A model generated the notes under the pieces. The model was not told where the DNA came from and did no database searches. It saw only the letters and a list, made by a program, of their open reading frames with translations. A program made the translations under genes and the position numbers. From Flavobacterium limi (GTDB taxonomy: Bacteria > Bacteroidota > Bacteroidia > Flavobacteriales > Flavobacteriaceae), in the NCBI RefSeq assembly GCF_010645075.1, contig NZ_JAADZV010000002.1, positions 545,447 to 609,446 of the forward strand: a stretch of DNA of 64,000 nucleotides, in the 5' to 3' direction. Below are positions 1 through 9,187 of this stretch, one piece after another. How positions within the stretch are numbered: the stretch's first letter is position 1; each line of letters starts with the position of its first letter.

Positions 1-1877
1 GGAATATTATCACAAGAGCTTTAGAAGCGATTGATGATATCAAGAAAGACCCGATTGGTTTCTTAAAAAATATTCTCAGAGCCCTAAAACAAGGATTCAT
101 ACAGTTCTTTGACAATATTGTAACCCATTTAATCAATGGTGTAACCGGCTGGCTGATGAGCGAGCTAAAAGATGCCAACATTCCGGTACTTACAGATTTC
201 TCCCTGCGCGGTGTCATTACCTGGGTATTGGAAGTACTGAATATTTCGATGGAAAAAATCTGGGAAAAACTGGCAGCACATCCCCGCATCGGGCCGGCAA
301 GAGTGGCCAGAATCCGTAGCATGATTAATACACTCGAAGGTATCTGGACATTCATCAAAGATGTTCAGGAACGAGGTATGGCCGCTATTTGGGATAAAAT
401 CCAGGAACAGCTCAGTAATTTATGGAATACCGTTCTCGATGCTGTCAAAAACTTCGTCATGGAGCGTATTGTCAACCGAATAACAGCCAGACTTTTAAGT
501 ATGTTAGACCCAACCGGAATTATGGCAGTAATAAACGGTGCAATAGCTTTCTTTAATGCAGTACAAAGTTTTATCAAATATCTGCGGGAAATGCTCGAAG
601 TTGTGAATTCGTTTGTTAATGGTGTAGCCGATTTAGCGAGAGGCAATGTCGCTACAGCTGCAGATTATCTGGAAAGAACTATGGGACAAGCCATGCCGGT
701 TGTGATAGGATTTCTTGCGAATCAGGTTGGATTAACAGGAATTGGGACAAGAATTGGCGAAATGATTATTTCTGTACAGCAAATGGTTGATGAGGCACTG
801 ACATGGCTGGTTAATAAAGCTGTGGATACGGGAATGAACATGCTGGATAGGCTTATGGGAAGAGGTGAACCTGAGGCTGCCGGTCCGATTGCAGGAGCCT
901 TAGCAGAAATTGATTCTGAATCAGAAAAAGAAAAAGATGAAGGTTCAATTACACAGGAAGAAGCACAAACAATAAAAAATAAAGTAAACAATGATCATTC
1001 ATCGGTAATCGATATTTCATCAGTTGCTGATGGAGGAGAAACCTGGGATTATACTTATATCCAAAAAGCGGTTAAAAAAGTCCCTAAGAAAACTGTAGAT
1101 CCAACGATTATAAATGCAACTCCAGATGGAGACGGAAGACCTTCTAGAGTAACTGCAAATCCGTTAACAAGTAAAGAACCAGCCGATGGTCCGGGTCAGG
1201 CAACGGGGAGCAGGGCAATAATTGTAGGGCAGAATCTGATTGATCAATGGGTAGCACAAACAGGTGTCAAACATCCTCAGTCTACTGCCTTGGGTGTACA
1301 CATTGTGGCTCATCATATATTTGGAAAATGGAATTCATCTAATATTGTTTTTGGTTTAAAAACCTTAAATGAACAAATGAAATCACCTGAAAAAATTGCG
1401 AGTGATAATAAAGCAGATAAACTTGAATACGATATGACAGTTCAATATCATGAAAATGATAAAACTGCAGCTAATGCTCTTTCTGCCAATGCAAACCCAA
1501 CAACTGATGATGTGAAGAAAGCAATTGGGTTTTATGTTGCTAAATCGATTACAGGGCCAATTAACAAAATAAATGATGATGGATCAAAAACTTCGCTTGG
1601 AAGTGCCAATGCACAAGCCCCCACTTTCCCGGATATTGGCAGAGTAACTGATATTGGCCAGTTAATTATGGAACGTTTAAAAGCTAGTACAAATGCTAAC
1701 ACAACTGTAGTAAATGGTATAACATATAACCAGACAAGCTATACAAGTTACTCAACTTTGGCAGGTGATATCTCCAAAAGTCAAGAAGGAACAAGGATAA
1801 AACTTGACAATTTAACCTCTTCTAAAAAAATAACACGTGTTGGTAATAATTATTATGTTGATCCAAATGCAAGCTAA
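1..1877 (+). CDS. eCIS-type cargo/toxin protein, C-terminal part (5' end outside window)
   Basis: The reading frame is open from the left edge (first full codon at base 3), so only the last 624 or so residues are visible; the ATG at 156 is internal. About the first 300 visible residues are amphipathic helices with tape-measure-like segments rich in Trp, Ile and Val. This is typical of the long DUF4157-type proteins of extracellular contractile injection system (eCIS) loci, whose core domain would lie off-window. An acidic, lysine-rich linker follows at roughly visible residues 300-400. The last 250 residues look like a swapped-in toxin domain: a His-rich motif (VHIVAHHIFG) followed by an Asn-rich stretch, loosely recalling DNA/RNA non-specific nucleases. 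The HEAT gene 12 bases downstream and the AAA+ ATPase after it support an eCIS context. Nuclease activity is inference. Confidence 0.6.
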   Translation, partial: NIITRALEAIDDIKKDPIGFLKNILRALKQGFIQFFDNIVTHLINGVTGWLMSELKDANIPVLTDFSLRGVITWVLEVLNISMEKIWEKLAAHPRIGPARVARIRSMINTLEGIWTFIKDVQERGMAAIWDKIQEQLSNLWNTVLDAVKNFVMERIVNRITARLLSMLDPTGIMAVINGAIAFFNAVQSFIKYLREMLEVVNSFVNGVADLARGNVATAADYLERTMGQAMPVVIGFLANQVGLTGIGTRIGEMIISVQQMVDEALTWLVNKAVDTGMNMLDRLMGRGEPEAAGPIAGALAEIDSESEKEKDEGSITQEEAQTIKNKVNNDHSSVIDISSVADGGETWDYTYIQKAVKKVPKKTVDPTIINATPDGDGRPSRVTANPLTSKEPADGPGQATGSRAIIVGQNLIDQWVAQTGVKHPQSTALGVHIVAHHIFGKWNSSNIVFGLKTLNEQMKSPEKIASDNKADKLEYDMTVQYHENDKTAANALSANANPTTDDVKKAIGFYVAKSITGPINKINDDGSKTSLGSANAQAPTFPDIGRVTDIGQLIMERLKASTNANTTVVNGITYNQTSYTSYSTLAGDISKSQEGTRIKLDNLTSSKKITRVGNNYYVDPNAS

Positions 1878-1889
1878 AATTTAACAATC

Positions 1890-2546
1890 ATGAAAAGATC
1901 CGATATACTATTAAAAAAACTAAATGAATTTGGCATAACATCTTTTGATAAAAAATGGCCGGATTACATCAAAGAACTAGATTTAAAAAAAACAGATACC
2001 AAAATTCTAACAAATAATATTACTTCTTCGAACCTAAGTCATATTACCACTGGCGCTTCTGTTGAGCAGTTTGGAGCTATGCATGCCTGGAGGGCTTTAG
2101 GACAATTACAGGCGAAAGAATCGGTAAAGGTGCTTTTGAATTCATTAAGTAATGAAAAAAATCAGGAAGCATTTTGGTATCGCATTGAATTACCATTGGT
2201 AATCAAATTAATAGGAGCCGAAATTATAAAGCCTTTAACAGCTTTTATAAAGAAAAAAGAATATCAGTGGGGCGATAAAGTAATAATCATTAATGGATTA
2301 GTGCAAATAGCACTAAATGAACCAAAATTTAAAGATCAGATTGAAGAAATTATTAATTCTGTTTTAAAAAATTATAAAAAGAATGATCCTGCTTTTAATG
2401 CTTCTATTCTCAACGCTTTATTTAAAATAAAACCATACAACAATAAACTAGTCAGAGAAATTATTAACAATGACCTGTTTGATTATGATTTTATAGATCG
2501 GCCAGAATTAGACAAATTCATTAAAAATGCCAAAATGTACCAATGA
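1890..2546 (+). CDS. HEAT-repeat-like protein, possible immunity partner of the upstream toxin
   Basis: This is a 218-residue, Lys-rich, helical protein starting 12 bases after the toxin-like gene, so the two are probably co-transcribed. The middle contains repeated helix pairs that read like HEAT/PBS-lyase repeats, for example HAWRALGQLQAKESVKVLL and the later segment ending in ALNEPKF. No signal peptide or membrane helix is present, so it should be cytoplasmic. HEAT-like proteins are common as immunity or adaptor proteins next to polymorphic toxins, and the position directly behind a toxin-like C-terminus suggests that role. A structural or assembly role in the injection system is the alternative. 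No named family could be assigned. Confidence 0.5.
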   Translation: MKRSDILLKKLNEFGITSFDKKWPDYIKELDLKKTDTKILTNNITSSNLSHITTGASVEQFGAMHAWRALGQLQAKESVKVLLNSLSNEKNQEAFWYRIELPLVIKLIGAEIIKPLTAFIKKKEYQWGDKVIIINGLVQIALNEPKFKDQIEEIINSVLKNYKKNDPAFNASILNALFKIKPYNNKLVREIINNDLFDYDFIDRPELDKFIKNAKMYQ

Positions 2547-2595
2547 AAAAATAGAATAACTCAAAATCGTCTGTTTAAACTCAATCAAAATAAAA

Positions 2596-3900
2596 ATGGA
2601 AAATGTATTCACATACCTAAAAAATCAATTCGTATTTCAACTTGATCTCCTTTTCCAGGTCGAAGATGCAATGGAAAAACCTGCTGGAATCCCAATCAAT
2701 TCAAATGGGTTTATCAGTGAATTTATTATTGAAAACAACCTGACAGAAACCGACATTCTTTTATTAGGATTGGCTCTTGTTCCTCATGTCAAGCCCGATT
2801 TTTTAAGTTCAATTATTGCGGAATATTTACCTAATGGCGGTGAACTGCCTGAGTTTGGCGGAATCAAAACGAAGAACCATCGCGGTATTTTACCTACGGG
2901 TGAAACAGCACAGTTTTTAATTGCCGGAAATGATCTTGACGACAGAATTGCTTTTTATAATTATTTACACAATCATTCCTTTCTTTATCGAAAAGGAACC
3001 CTAAAACTGGATATTGTTCCTGCCGGAGAACCCAAACTAAGTGGTCAGTTGGTTTTAGAAGATGAATACATCGAAAAATTCTTAACCGGAAAAGTCCTGA
3101 AACCGCAGCTGAGCAGTGTTTTCCCTGCTCAATTGATCGAAACACAACTAGACTGGAATGATTTAGTACTCAATTCTAACACTCTAAATCAGATTAAAGA
3201 AATAGAAACCTGGCTTAAATTCAATGAAATTTTACTTCATGAATGGGATATGAAAGCTACTATTAAACCCGGTTTCAGGGTTATGTTCTATGGTGCGCCG
3301 GGTACGGGAAAAACACTAACGGCTTCGCTTTTGGGGAAATATACCCGAAGAGATGTTTACCGAATTGATTTGTCTATGATAATTTCGAAATATATAGGTG
3401 AAACAGAAAAAAACCTTTCTTCTCTTTTTGACAAAGCAGCTGATAAAGACTGGATTCTCTTTTTTGATGAAGCCGATGCTGTTTTCGGAAAAAGAACAAA
3501 TGTCAGGGACGCACACGATAAATATGCCAATCAGGAAGTTTCTTATTTACTGCAGCGTATCGAAAACCATCCCGGACTTGTTATTCTTGCTTCTAATTTT
3601 AAAGCGAATATTGATACCGCTTTTACCCGAAGATTTCAATCCATCATTGAGTTTGAAGTACCTTCCTATAGTGAACGTTTACAGTTGTGGAAAAATAACC
3701 TGCCAAAAGGAATTAAAATTGCTGAAGATGTGAACCTTAACGAAATTTCGAAAAAATATGACATCACCGGTGCCAATATTGTCAACATTATTCAATATGC
3801 CTGCCTGAGAACACTGGAAGAAGAAAATGAGAATATTAACCTGAACCATCTTCTTCAGGGAATAAAAAAAGAATATGTAAAAGAAGGAAAAATGATGTAA
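2596..3900 (+). CDS. AAA+ ATPase of the eCIS locus
   Basis: This 434-residue protein has an N-terminal helical domain of about 200 residues and a C-terminal AAA+ module. Visible motifs are Walker A GAPGTGKT near residue 233, Walker B ILFFDEADAVFGKR near 289-302, and an arginine-finger region TRRFQ near 345. An AAA lid follows, which contains the ITGANIVNI segment. AAA+ ATPases of this layout are conserved members of eCIS and R-type-tailocin-like loci (the Afp15 position), where they are thought to act in assembly or remodelling. It sits 49 bases after the HEAT gene on the same strand and ends the cluster. The ATPase call is firm; its exact role in the particle is inferred from context. Confidence 0.8.
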   Translation: MENVFTYLKNQFVFQLDLLFQVEDAMEKPAGIPINSNGFISEFIIENNLTETDILLLGLALVPHVKPDFLSSIIAEYLPNGGELPEFGGIKTKNHRGILPTGETAQFLIAGNDLDDRIAFYNYLHNHSFLYRKGTLKLDIVPAGEPKLSGQLVLEDEYIEKFLTGKVLKPQLSSVFPAQLIETQLDWNDLVLNSNTLNQIKEIETWLKFNEILLHEWDMKATIKPGFRVMFYGAPGTGKTLTASLLGKYTRRDVYRIDLSMIISKYIGETEKNLSSLFDKAADKDWILFFDEADAVFGKRTNVRDAHDKYANQEVSYLLQRIENHPGLVILASNFKANIDTAFTRRFQSIIEFEVPSYSERLQLWKNNLPKGIKIAEDVNLNEISKKYDITGANIVNIIQYACLRTLEEENENINLNHLLQGIKKEYVKEGKMM

Positions 3901-3926
3901 CCAAAAGATGAAACTCATTATAAAAC

Positions 3927-3960
3927 ATACATCTGCCAATAAAACATTTGACAGATGTAT
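3927..3960. terminator. Hairpin between convergent genes
   Basis: A perfect 9-bp inverted repeat (ATACATCTG / CAGATGTAT, loop 16 nt) lies between the ends of the AAA+ ATPase (+) and the DUF4249 gene (-). It has no strong T run, so it is a weak bidirectional terminator candidate. Confidence 0.4.
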
Positions 3961-3987
3961 TACAAATCAACCTAATAAATAATCTTT

Positions 3988-4830
3988 TTATTTTACCAGA
4001 TAAGCAACTTTGTCTGCTTCACAAAGCCTGAAATAGCCAAAAGCAAAATCACTTGTGTTAGTTGTATTTACAATATTGCCTCTGATATTTCCGGGAGGAA
4101 CAGAAAAAGGACTTCCGCCGTATATTTCTAAAATTAAGTTCATATAATTATAGAAATTTTTTGAAATACCACGATGCGTAATATGAACGGTTTTTCCGGG
4201 TTTCATTTTATCTTCGTCTGAGAATCGTGTACTTACTTCGTTTCCATTAAACAAATCGTCATCTGTCAGTTCATATTCCGGAAATAAAAGAAAATCACTT
4301 TGATAATCTGTCAAATAATAATTGACCTCGTTTGCAGGATCTTTATAATAAAAAGTAAGTTCGATTACATCTTCTCCTCCAAAATCAGGAACAATCGCTT
4401 GTTCTACTTTCTCAATTGGTGTTACAGATGTCAGTTTTTCTACCGCAGTAAAACTTTGCCCTTCAGCCGTTACATAAAGTGTATAATTCATATTAATGAC
4501 AGGAACAAAATTTGTACACACGTAAGAGCCCGGTGACGTTTCATTAAATGTAAACACATCACCATCACTGTTTTCAATTCTTACCTGAGCTCCCGAAACT
4601 TTTGGCGTAGTATTGTTGTAATAAGGTGCTGTTTTACTAATTTTTATGGTTTGCTCATTACCGGTTGTTCCTTTTTGCCAGATAATTTCTGCATCTACAA
4701 CTAGTCTTGTTTCACCTGTTTCTAAATCAAGGTTTACCGTTTCTTCACAAGATGAAAAAAACTGCACAAAAAGCAAACTTAATAAAATCAGTAATTTATT
4801 TATAAAATTGTATTTTTTTAGCCTTTGCAT
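3988..4830 (-). CDS. DUF4249 family lipoprotein
   Basis: This 280-residue protein starts with a Lys-rich n-region, a hydrophobic stretch and a lipobox-like FFSSC, so the mature protein should be a lipoprotein beginning at Cys28. The Cys is followed by EETVNLDLETGETRLVVDAE, which is typical of DUF4249 proteins of Bacteroidota. These proteins regularly accompany TonB-dependent receptors and contain an Ig-like beta-sandwich. The gene follows the receptor gene by 5 bases on the same strand, so it is almost certainly in the same operon, probably as a surface or periplasmic partner of the receptor. The substrate cannot be told from sequence. Confidence 0.88.
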   Translation of the reverse strand: MQRLKKYNFINKLLILLSLLFVQFFSSCEETVNLDLETGETRLVVDAEIIWQKGTTGNEQTIKISKTAPYYNNTTPKVSGAQVRIENSDGDVFTFNETSPGSYVCTNFVPVINMNYTLYVTAEGQSFTAVEKLTSVTPIEKVEQAIVPDFGGEDVIELTFYYKDPANEVNYYLTDYQSDFLLFPEYELTDDDLFNGNEVSTRFSDEDKMKPGKTVHITHRGISKNFYNYMNLILEIYGGSPFSVPPGNIRGNIVNTTNTSDFAFGYFRLCEADKVAYLVK

Positions 4831-4835
4831 ATTGA

Positions 4836-7454
4836 TTAAAATTTAAAATTATAAGAAACACCAGGAACTATTCCGAAAATAGATAGTCTTCTGGTCTCAT
4901 TCGCTCCTGTATCCTCATTTGTTGCAAACGTCATAGAAGCGGCATTTTGTCTGTTGTAGATATTATAAATGCTAAATACCCAATAGCTCTGCCAGCCTTT
5001 CTTTCTATCCGGTTTAGGCGTGTAAGTTGCTGCCAGGTCTAAGTGATGGTAAAGCGGCAGCCTGTTTTCATTTCTCAAAGAAAAATTTGGAATATTAATT
5101 CCTCCTAATTCGTAATAGCTATTTGCATACGTTACCGGCTGACCCGATTGTAATGAAAAATTGGCATTAAAAGACCATTTTGGATTATAGAGATAACTCC
5201 CTACAATATTCAAATTATGGAGCTTATCGTATCCGGTTAAATACCAGTCACCGTTTGCTACTCCGGGTTCTTCTGGTGTTCTTCCAGGAGTTTTTTGTTC
5301 AGCTCTTGACAGCGTGTAAGAAACCCAGCCGGTAAAATTGCCAGTATTTTTTCTAAATAATAATTCTAAACCATATGATCGTGCTTTACCGTTCAGGATA
5401 ACTTGTTCTATATTGTTATTTGCCAATATATCTGCTCCGTCTATATAATCGATTCGATTCTGAATGTTTTTATAAAATAATTCTCCTTCCAAAGAATAAT
5501 CTTTATCCTTGAAATTCCTAAAATACCCAAGAGCGTACTGATCCAGAAGCTGTGGCTTGGTAAAAGGTCCGCTTGGTGTCCAGATATTCATTGGTAAAGG
5601 CGACTGAGTATTGGATAAAATATGAATGTATTGCGCCATTCTGTTGTAGCTTGCTTTTACTGAAGTATCATCATTAAAAGCGTATGATAAGGCAGCACGT
5701 GGTTCTAAATTATCAAACTTACTTATCGTTTCTCCACTTCCATACGATATAGTTCCAGTTGGAGTTCCTTCTTCATAAATATTATATAACGGATTGTATA
5801 CAACTGCCTGTCCATTTTCGTACGTGCTTATTTCCTCACCTCCTAAGCGGTAAAACATACTATAACGAAGTCCGTAGCGAAGATTGAGTTTTTCTGTAAT
5901 TTGATGTTCAAAATCAAGATAGACAGAAGATTCAAAAGCATATTTTTTATCAAGTTGTTTGTAATTGAACTCTGAATCTGAACTTGTAGGCTGTACAGTA
6001 CCCGGATTAAAATCATAATACTGACCATCAATTCCGTAGTTGAGTTTTAGCTTTTCAGAAACTGTATGATTCCAGTTATATTTAAAACCATAACTTTTTA
6101 TGGTATTGTCCCATTCGAAATTTTCGGTTGAAATTCCAAGATTAAAATTATAATCGCTATAGAAAACAGATAAATTTGTATTTAAGTTATCCGAAAAATT
6201 ATGCTTCCAGCTTAAAATCCCCATTATATTGCCGTAAGTACTGGCAAAACGATCATTGATATCAAAAACATCATTTCCTAAATATCCTGTAAAGGCAAGA
6301 GTATTATTTGTACCCAAGCGATAATTTAGTTTAGCATTGATATCATAAAACATAGCCGAATTATTATTATCAGCCAGTTTCAAAAATAAATGTGCATAAG
6401 AGCTTCTTGCTGCCAAAAGAAAGGATCCTTTTTCTTTTTTTATAGGTCCCTGAACCAATAGACGGCTTGATATTAAGCCTACACCACCGTTTACTTTGTA
6501 ATTTTCAAAATCACCTGTTAACTGACTTACATCAAGAACAGAAGAAACTCTTCCTCCAAATTTAGAAGGGATTCCTCCTTTGTACAAATCCAGCCCGTTG
6601 ACCACATCTGCATTAAAAACAGAGAAAAAACCAAACATGTGAGAGTCACCATAAACAGGAGCCCCGTCTAAAAGAATCAAATTCTGATCAGCGGCACCTC
6701 CCCGAACATTAAAACCCGAAGAAAGTTCCCCGGCATTTGTAACTCCCGGTAATGTCAATATTGATTTTAAGGGATCAGGCTCTCCCATAGCAGCCGGAAT
6801 TCTTTTAATCTCCTCCATGGTAAGCTTATTGACACTCATCTGCGTATTTCTCACATCAACAGCTTTTGAGTTGGTAACAATTACCTGCTCCAGCTGTTGG
6901 CTGTCGGCATCCATAACAAAGTTTATTTTCTCATCACCAGAAATAGTTATTAGTTTTTCTCCATTTTTAAAGCCTACATAACTAACAATGACTGTATAAG
7001 TACCTTTATTTAATTCTAATGAGAAAATACCGTTTGCATCTGTAGTAACGCCTGTTTCCAGTTCTTTAATAAAAATATTGGCGCCAATAACAGGCTCTTT
7101 ATTCTCATCAAGAACCTGACCGGTTAACTTGCTTTTTTTTTTGGCTGCAGAGGGTTTTGAAGTTTTTTGCTTTACGAAAATATTATTCCCAACGATAGAA
7201 AACTGAATCGAAGCGTTCTTATTCAGTTCATTAATAAGGGCTTTTATTTCTATATTTTTATATGTGCTTTTTTGATTAAAATATTTTTGATTAGTATTAA
7301 TCTGATCTGTAAAAGCAAATTTAAAATCGGTTTGATTCTCGATTTGCTTAAACACTTCTTTTAATGTCATATTTTGATCTACAGTAACTGATATGTTTTG
7401 AGAGAACATACACAAACTGAATAAAAAAAAGCATGCTGAAATTATATGCTTCAT
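4836..7454 (-). CDS. TonB-dependent outer-membrane receptor with STN domain
   Basis: This 872-residue protein has a signal peptide (about residues 1-18). An STN (secretin/TonB short N-terminal) domain follows at about 20-95, the region that talks to a FecR-type anti-sigma factor. Then come a carboxypeptidase-regulatory-like beta-sandwich (about 108-190), a plug (about 200-330, containing FNVRGGAADQNLILLDGAPV) and a 22-strand-type barrel ending in Phe (VSYNFKF). The STN domain and the upstream ECF sigma and FecR genes show a FecA-like transenvelope signalling receptor. The lack of a SusD-type partner, with DUF4249 instead, points away from a classical SusCD glycan system. The ligand (iron chelate, peptide or other) is unknown. 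Confidence 0.92.
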   Translation of the reverse strand: MKHIISACFFLFSLCMFSQNISVTVDQNMTLKEVFKQIENQTDFKFAFTDQINTNQKYFNQKSTYKNIEIKALINELNKNASIQFSIVGNNIFVKQKTSKPSAAKKKSKLTGQVLDENKEPVIGANIFIKELETGVTTDANGIFSLELNKGTYTVIVSYVGFKNGEKLITISGDEKINFVMDADSQQLEQVIVTNSKAVDVRNTQMSVNKLTMEEIKRIPAAMGEPDPLKSILTLPGVTNAGELSSGFNVRGGAADQNLILLDGAPVYGDSHMFGFFSVFNADVVNGLDLYKGGIPSKFGGRVSSVLDVSQLTGDFENYKVNGGVGLISSRLLVQGPIKKEKGSFLLAARSSYAHLFLKLADNNNSAMFYDINAKLNYRLGTNNTLAFTGYLGNDVFDINDRFASTYGNIMGILSWKHNFSDNLNTNLSVFYSDYNFNLGISTENFEWDNTIKSYGFKYNWNHTVSEKLKLNYGIDGQYYDFNPGTVQPTSSDSEFNYKQLDKKYAFESSVYLDFEHQITEKLNLRYGLRYSMFYRLGGEEISTYENGQAVVYNPLYNIYEEGTPTGTISYGSGETISKFDNLEPRAALSYAFNDDTSVKASYNRMAQYIHILSNTQSPLPMNIWTPSGPFTKPQLLDQYALGYFRNFKDKDYSLEGELFYKNIQNRIDYIDGADILANNNIEQVILNGKARSYGLELLFRKNTGNFTGWVSYTLSRAEQKTPGRTPEEPGVANGDWYLTGYDKLHNLNIVGSYLYNPKWSFNANFSLQSGQPVTYANSYYELGGINIPNFSLRNENRLPLYHHLDLAATYTPKPDRKKGWQSYWVFSIYNIYNRQNAASMTFATNEDTGANETRRLSIFGIVPGVSYNFKF

Positions 7455-7516
7455 GAAATTTTGTATTTTTGATTTATTATTATACGGGATAGTTCTATAC
7501 TTCCCTGACTATGAGG

Positions 7517-7547
7517 AGGATGTTTAGTTTCGCGGCTAGTGCATCCT
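7517..7547 (-). promoter_or_regulatory. Intra-operon hairpin between fecR-like and receptor genes
   Basis: In the 102-base gap between the FecR-like gene and the receptor gene there is an imperfect hairpin: AGGATG pairs with CATCCT, and an inner TAG pairs with CTA around a GC-rich loop. It is GC-rich compared with its surroundings. On the transcribed (minus) strand it has no T tail, so it may be an mRNA-stabilising or processing hairpin that lets receptor expression differ from sigma/FecR. This is inference from sequence only. Confidence 0.35.
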
Positions 7548-7556
7548 TTTTCTTTT

Positions 7557-8399
7557 CTATCGAAAAGTAATCTGTTTTAAATCTTCATTTATTTCAAAGT
7601 TTAGGTTATACATTTCTGATATTAATTGCACAATTGTTTTCAAATTTTCTTTTTTATTGATTCGTATTGTAATTCTCTGATTGTCGAATTCTTCAGGAAT
7701 AGTCATTTTGTAACCATAATTTTCCATAATATAATAGGTAACAGCGCTCAGTTTTTCGTTTTCAAAATCCATAAACCTTTGAAATTCGGTTACTTTAGCA
7801 ATATTGTTTCCATAAATAAATTCTTCACCCGGTTTAAGTATCCATTTTTGATCCTGATCTTTCACATTCATCTGAACACTACCTTCATAAAGAGCAACGG
7901 TTACTCCTTTATGTACATTTCCCTGTACCGTAAAACAAGTACCCAATACAGTAGTTGTAGTTTCATTGCAAAAAACCTGAAACGGATGTATTTTATCTTT
8001 TTTAACTTTAAAATAGGCCTCCCCTTCTATTATAATCTTTCTGTTGCTTTCGAAATTATTAGCATACACAATTTTAGAATTTGGGCTTAGTTCTACCCTC
8101 GAACTATCCGGAAGCACAACAATCTTTACTTTTGAAGTAGTATTTTTTATTACATTTGAAGCCAAATAAATCTCATCTTCTAACGGGCCACGATTGAAAT
8201 AAAGTCCCATACCAATACCGAGAAAAATGATAACTGCTGCCGCTGCAGCGTAACGCCAAATTTTAAACTTTGGCTTTTTTGCACCAAAGGTCTTAGATTG
8301 AAATTGTTTCCAAGAAGCTTTTTTTTCGCTGTCTGAATGTGAAAGAGGAGTTTCGCTCCATAATTTTTCAAATTCCTTGTCGAGTTTTTCTTTATCCAT
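7557..8399 (-). CDS. FecR-family anti-sigma factor
   Basis: This 280-residue protein has a short cytoplasmic N-terminal segment (MDKEKLDKEFEKLWSE), one transmembrane helix at about 49-66 (AAAAVIIFLGIGMGLYF), and a periplasmic FecR domain (about 80-180, with LPDSSRVELSPNSKIVY and GEAYFKV motifs). A C-terminal DUF4974-type STN-like domain fills about 205-280. Such proteins hold the ECF sigma factor inactive and receive the signal from the STN domain of the cognate TonB receptor. It lies between the sigma factor and the receptor on the same strand, 5 bases after the small upstream gene, which is the standard fecI-fecR-fecA order. Confidence 0.92.
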   Translation of the reverse strand: MDKEKLDKEFEKLWSETPLSHSDSEKKASWKQFQSKTFGAKKPKFKIWRYAAAAAVIIFLGIGMGLYFNRGPLEDEIYLASNVIKNTTSKVKIVVLPDSSRVELSPNSKIVYANNFESNRKIIIEGEAYFKVKKDKIHPFQVFCNETTTTVLGTCFTVQGNVHKGVTVALYEGSVQMNVKDQDQKWILKPGEEFIYGNNIAKVTEFQRFMDFENEKLSAVTYYIMENYGYKMTIPEEFDNQRITIRINKKENLKTIVQLISEMYNLNFEINEDLKQITFR

Positions 8400-8404
8400 G
8401 ACCT

Positions 8405-8620
8405 TTATAGGTTAAGTTTTTTACAATAAAATCCTTGTTTGGTAAAAACACCGTACACCATTTCCTGAATGTCCCTGTTGGTTTCAATCCTAAGAATTCT
8501 TTCTCGGTTTTTGAAATCAAAATTGATAATACAATCAGAAATAATGAACTGTAAAAGTGCTACAAGCAGGCTTGCATCTTTCTTTGTTCTGACATTCGTT
8601 TTATACGCTTCGATATGCAT
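8405..8620 (-). CDS. 71-residue protein between ECF sigma and FecR
   Basis: This is a small protein starting MHIEAYKTNVRTKKDASLL. The ATG at 8620 is preferred to a TTG nine codons upstream because the extension is basic and unstructured. The sequence suggests a short alpha/beta ferredoxin-like fold (strand, helix, two strands, helix, strand), resembling heavy-metal-associated domains in shape but with no CxxC metal motif. It fits tightly between the sigma gene (45 bases upstream) and the FecR gene (5 bases downstream), so it is part of the sigma-regulator operon. The function is unknown; a modulator of the sigma/anti-sigma pair or a cytoplasmic stress protein are both possible. Confidence 0.65.
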   Translation of the reverse strand: MHIEAYKTNVRTKKDASLLVALLQFIISDCIINFDFKNRERILRIETNRDIQEMVYGVFTKQGFYCKKLNL

Positions 8621-8665
8621 TTTCGTTCTCGTTTTTATATATAACAAACGAGAATGAAAAAGTTC

Positions 8666-9187
8666 CTAATCGTTTTCGACTTTTTTTCGAATAAATTTAT
8701 TGGCGAGGTAAATATGATTGGCAATCGTTTTTTCAGAAAGGTCTGTAATTGCTGCAATCTCCTTATAACTAAGGTTTTCCAGTTTATGTAAAGTAAATAT
8801 TTTTTGTTGCTGCTCAGGAAGCTGATTTATGAAAGTCTGCAGTTTTTCCTGCCTTTCTTCAAAAATTCCTGTCTCAGCATCGTCTTGTTCATTATGAAAT
8901 TGTGAAGGGTTGAGTTCGATAATTTTATTTTCGCGGTTAACATGATTAATTATGATATTCTTGCATATTGTAAACAATTGTTTATCAAATAATACATCCT
9001 CATTAAGTAATGTTCTTTTATCATACAATCTTAAAAATGTCTCCTGAACAAAATCCTGCGAAGTAAGAACAGTAAAATTAAATCGTTTCGCAATGTTTAT
9101 TAGTTTGTCGTAGTAATTTAAATAAGCCTGTTTAAAAGCAGCTTCATTGCCTTTTTTTAAACTTAATATAAACTTTCTATTGTCCAT
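8666..9187 (-). CDS. ECF-type RNA polymerase sigma factor
   Basis: This 173-residue protein has sigma-70 region 2 (about 10-75, containing FVQETFLRLYDKR) and region 4 (about 115-165, with LPEQQQKIFTLHKLENLSYK and a helix-turn-helix ending SEKTIANHIYLANKFIRK). The size and domain pair are those of extracytoplasmic-function sigma factors. It is the first gene of a minus-strand operon with the small protein, FecR, the TonB receptor and DUF4249, so it probably autoregulates this operon when the receptor senses its ligand. Confidence 0.92.
   Translation of the reverse strand: MDNRKFILSLKKGNEAAFKQAYLNYYDKLINIAKRFNFTVLTSQDFVQETFLRLYDKRTLLNEDVLFDKQLFTICKNIIINHVNRENKIIELNPSQFHNEQDDAETGIFEERQEKLQTFINQLPEQQQKIFTLHKLENLSYKEIAAITDLSEKTIANHIYLANKFIRKKVEND

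Noticed and set aside
365..991. Minus-strand open frames inside the eCIS cargo gene
   Set aside because: The plus frame has clear helical protein sequence; the minus frames show no family features.
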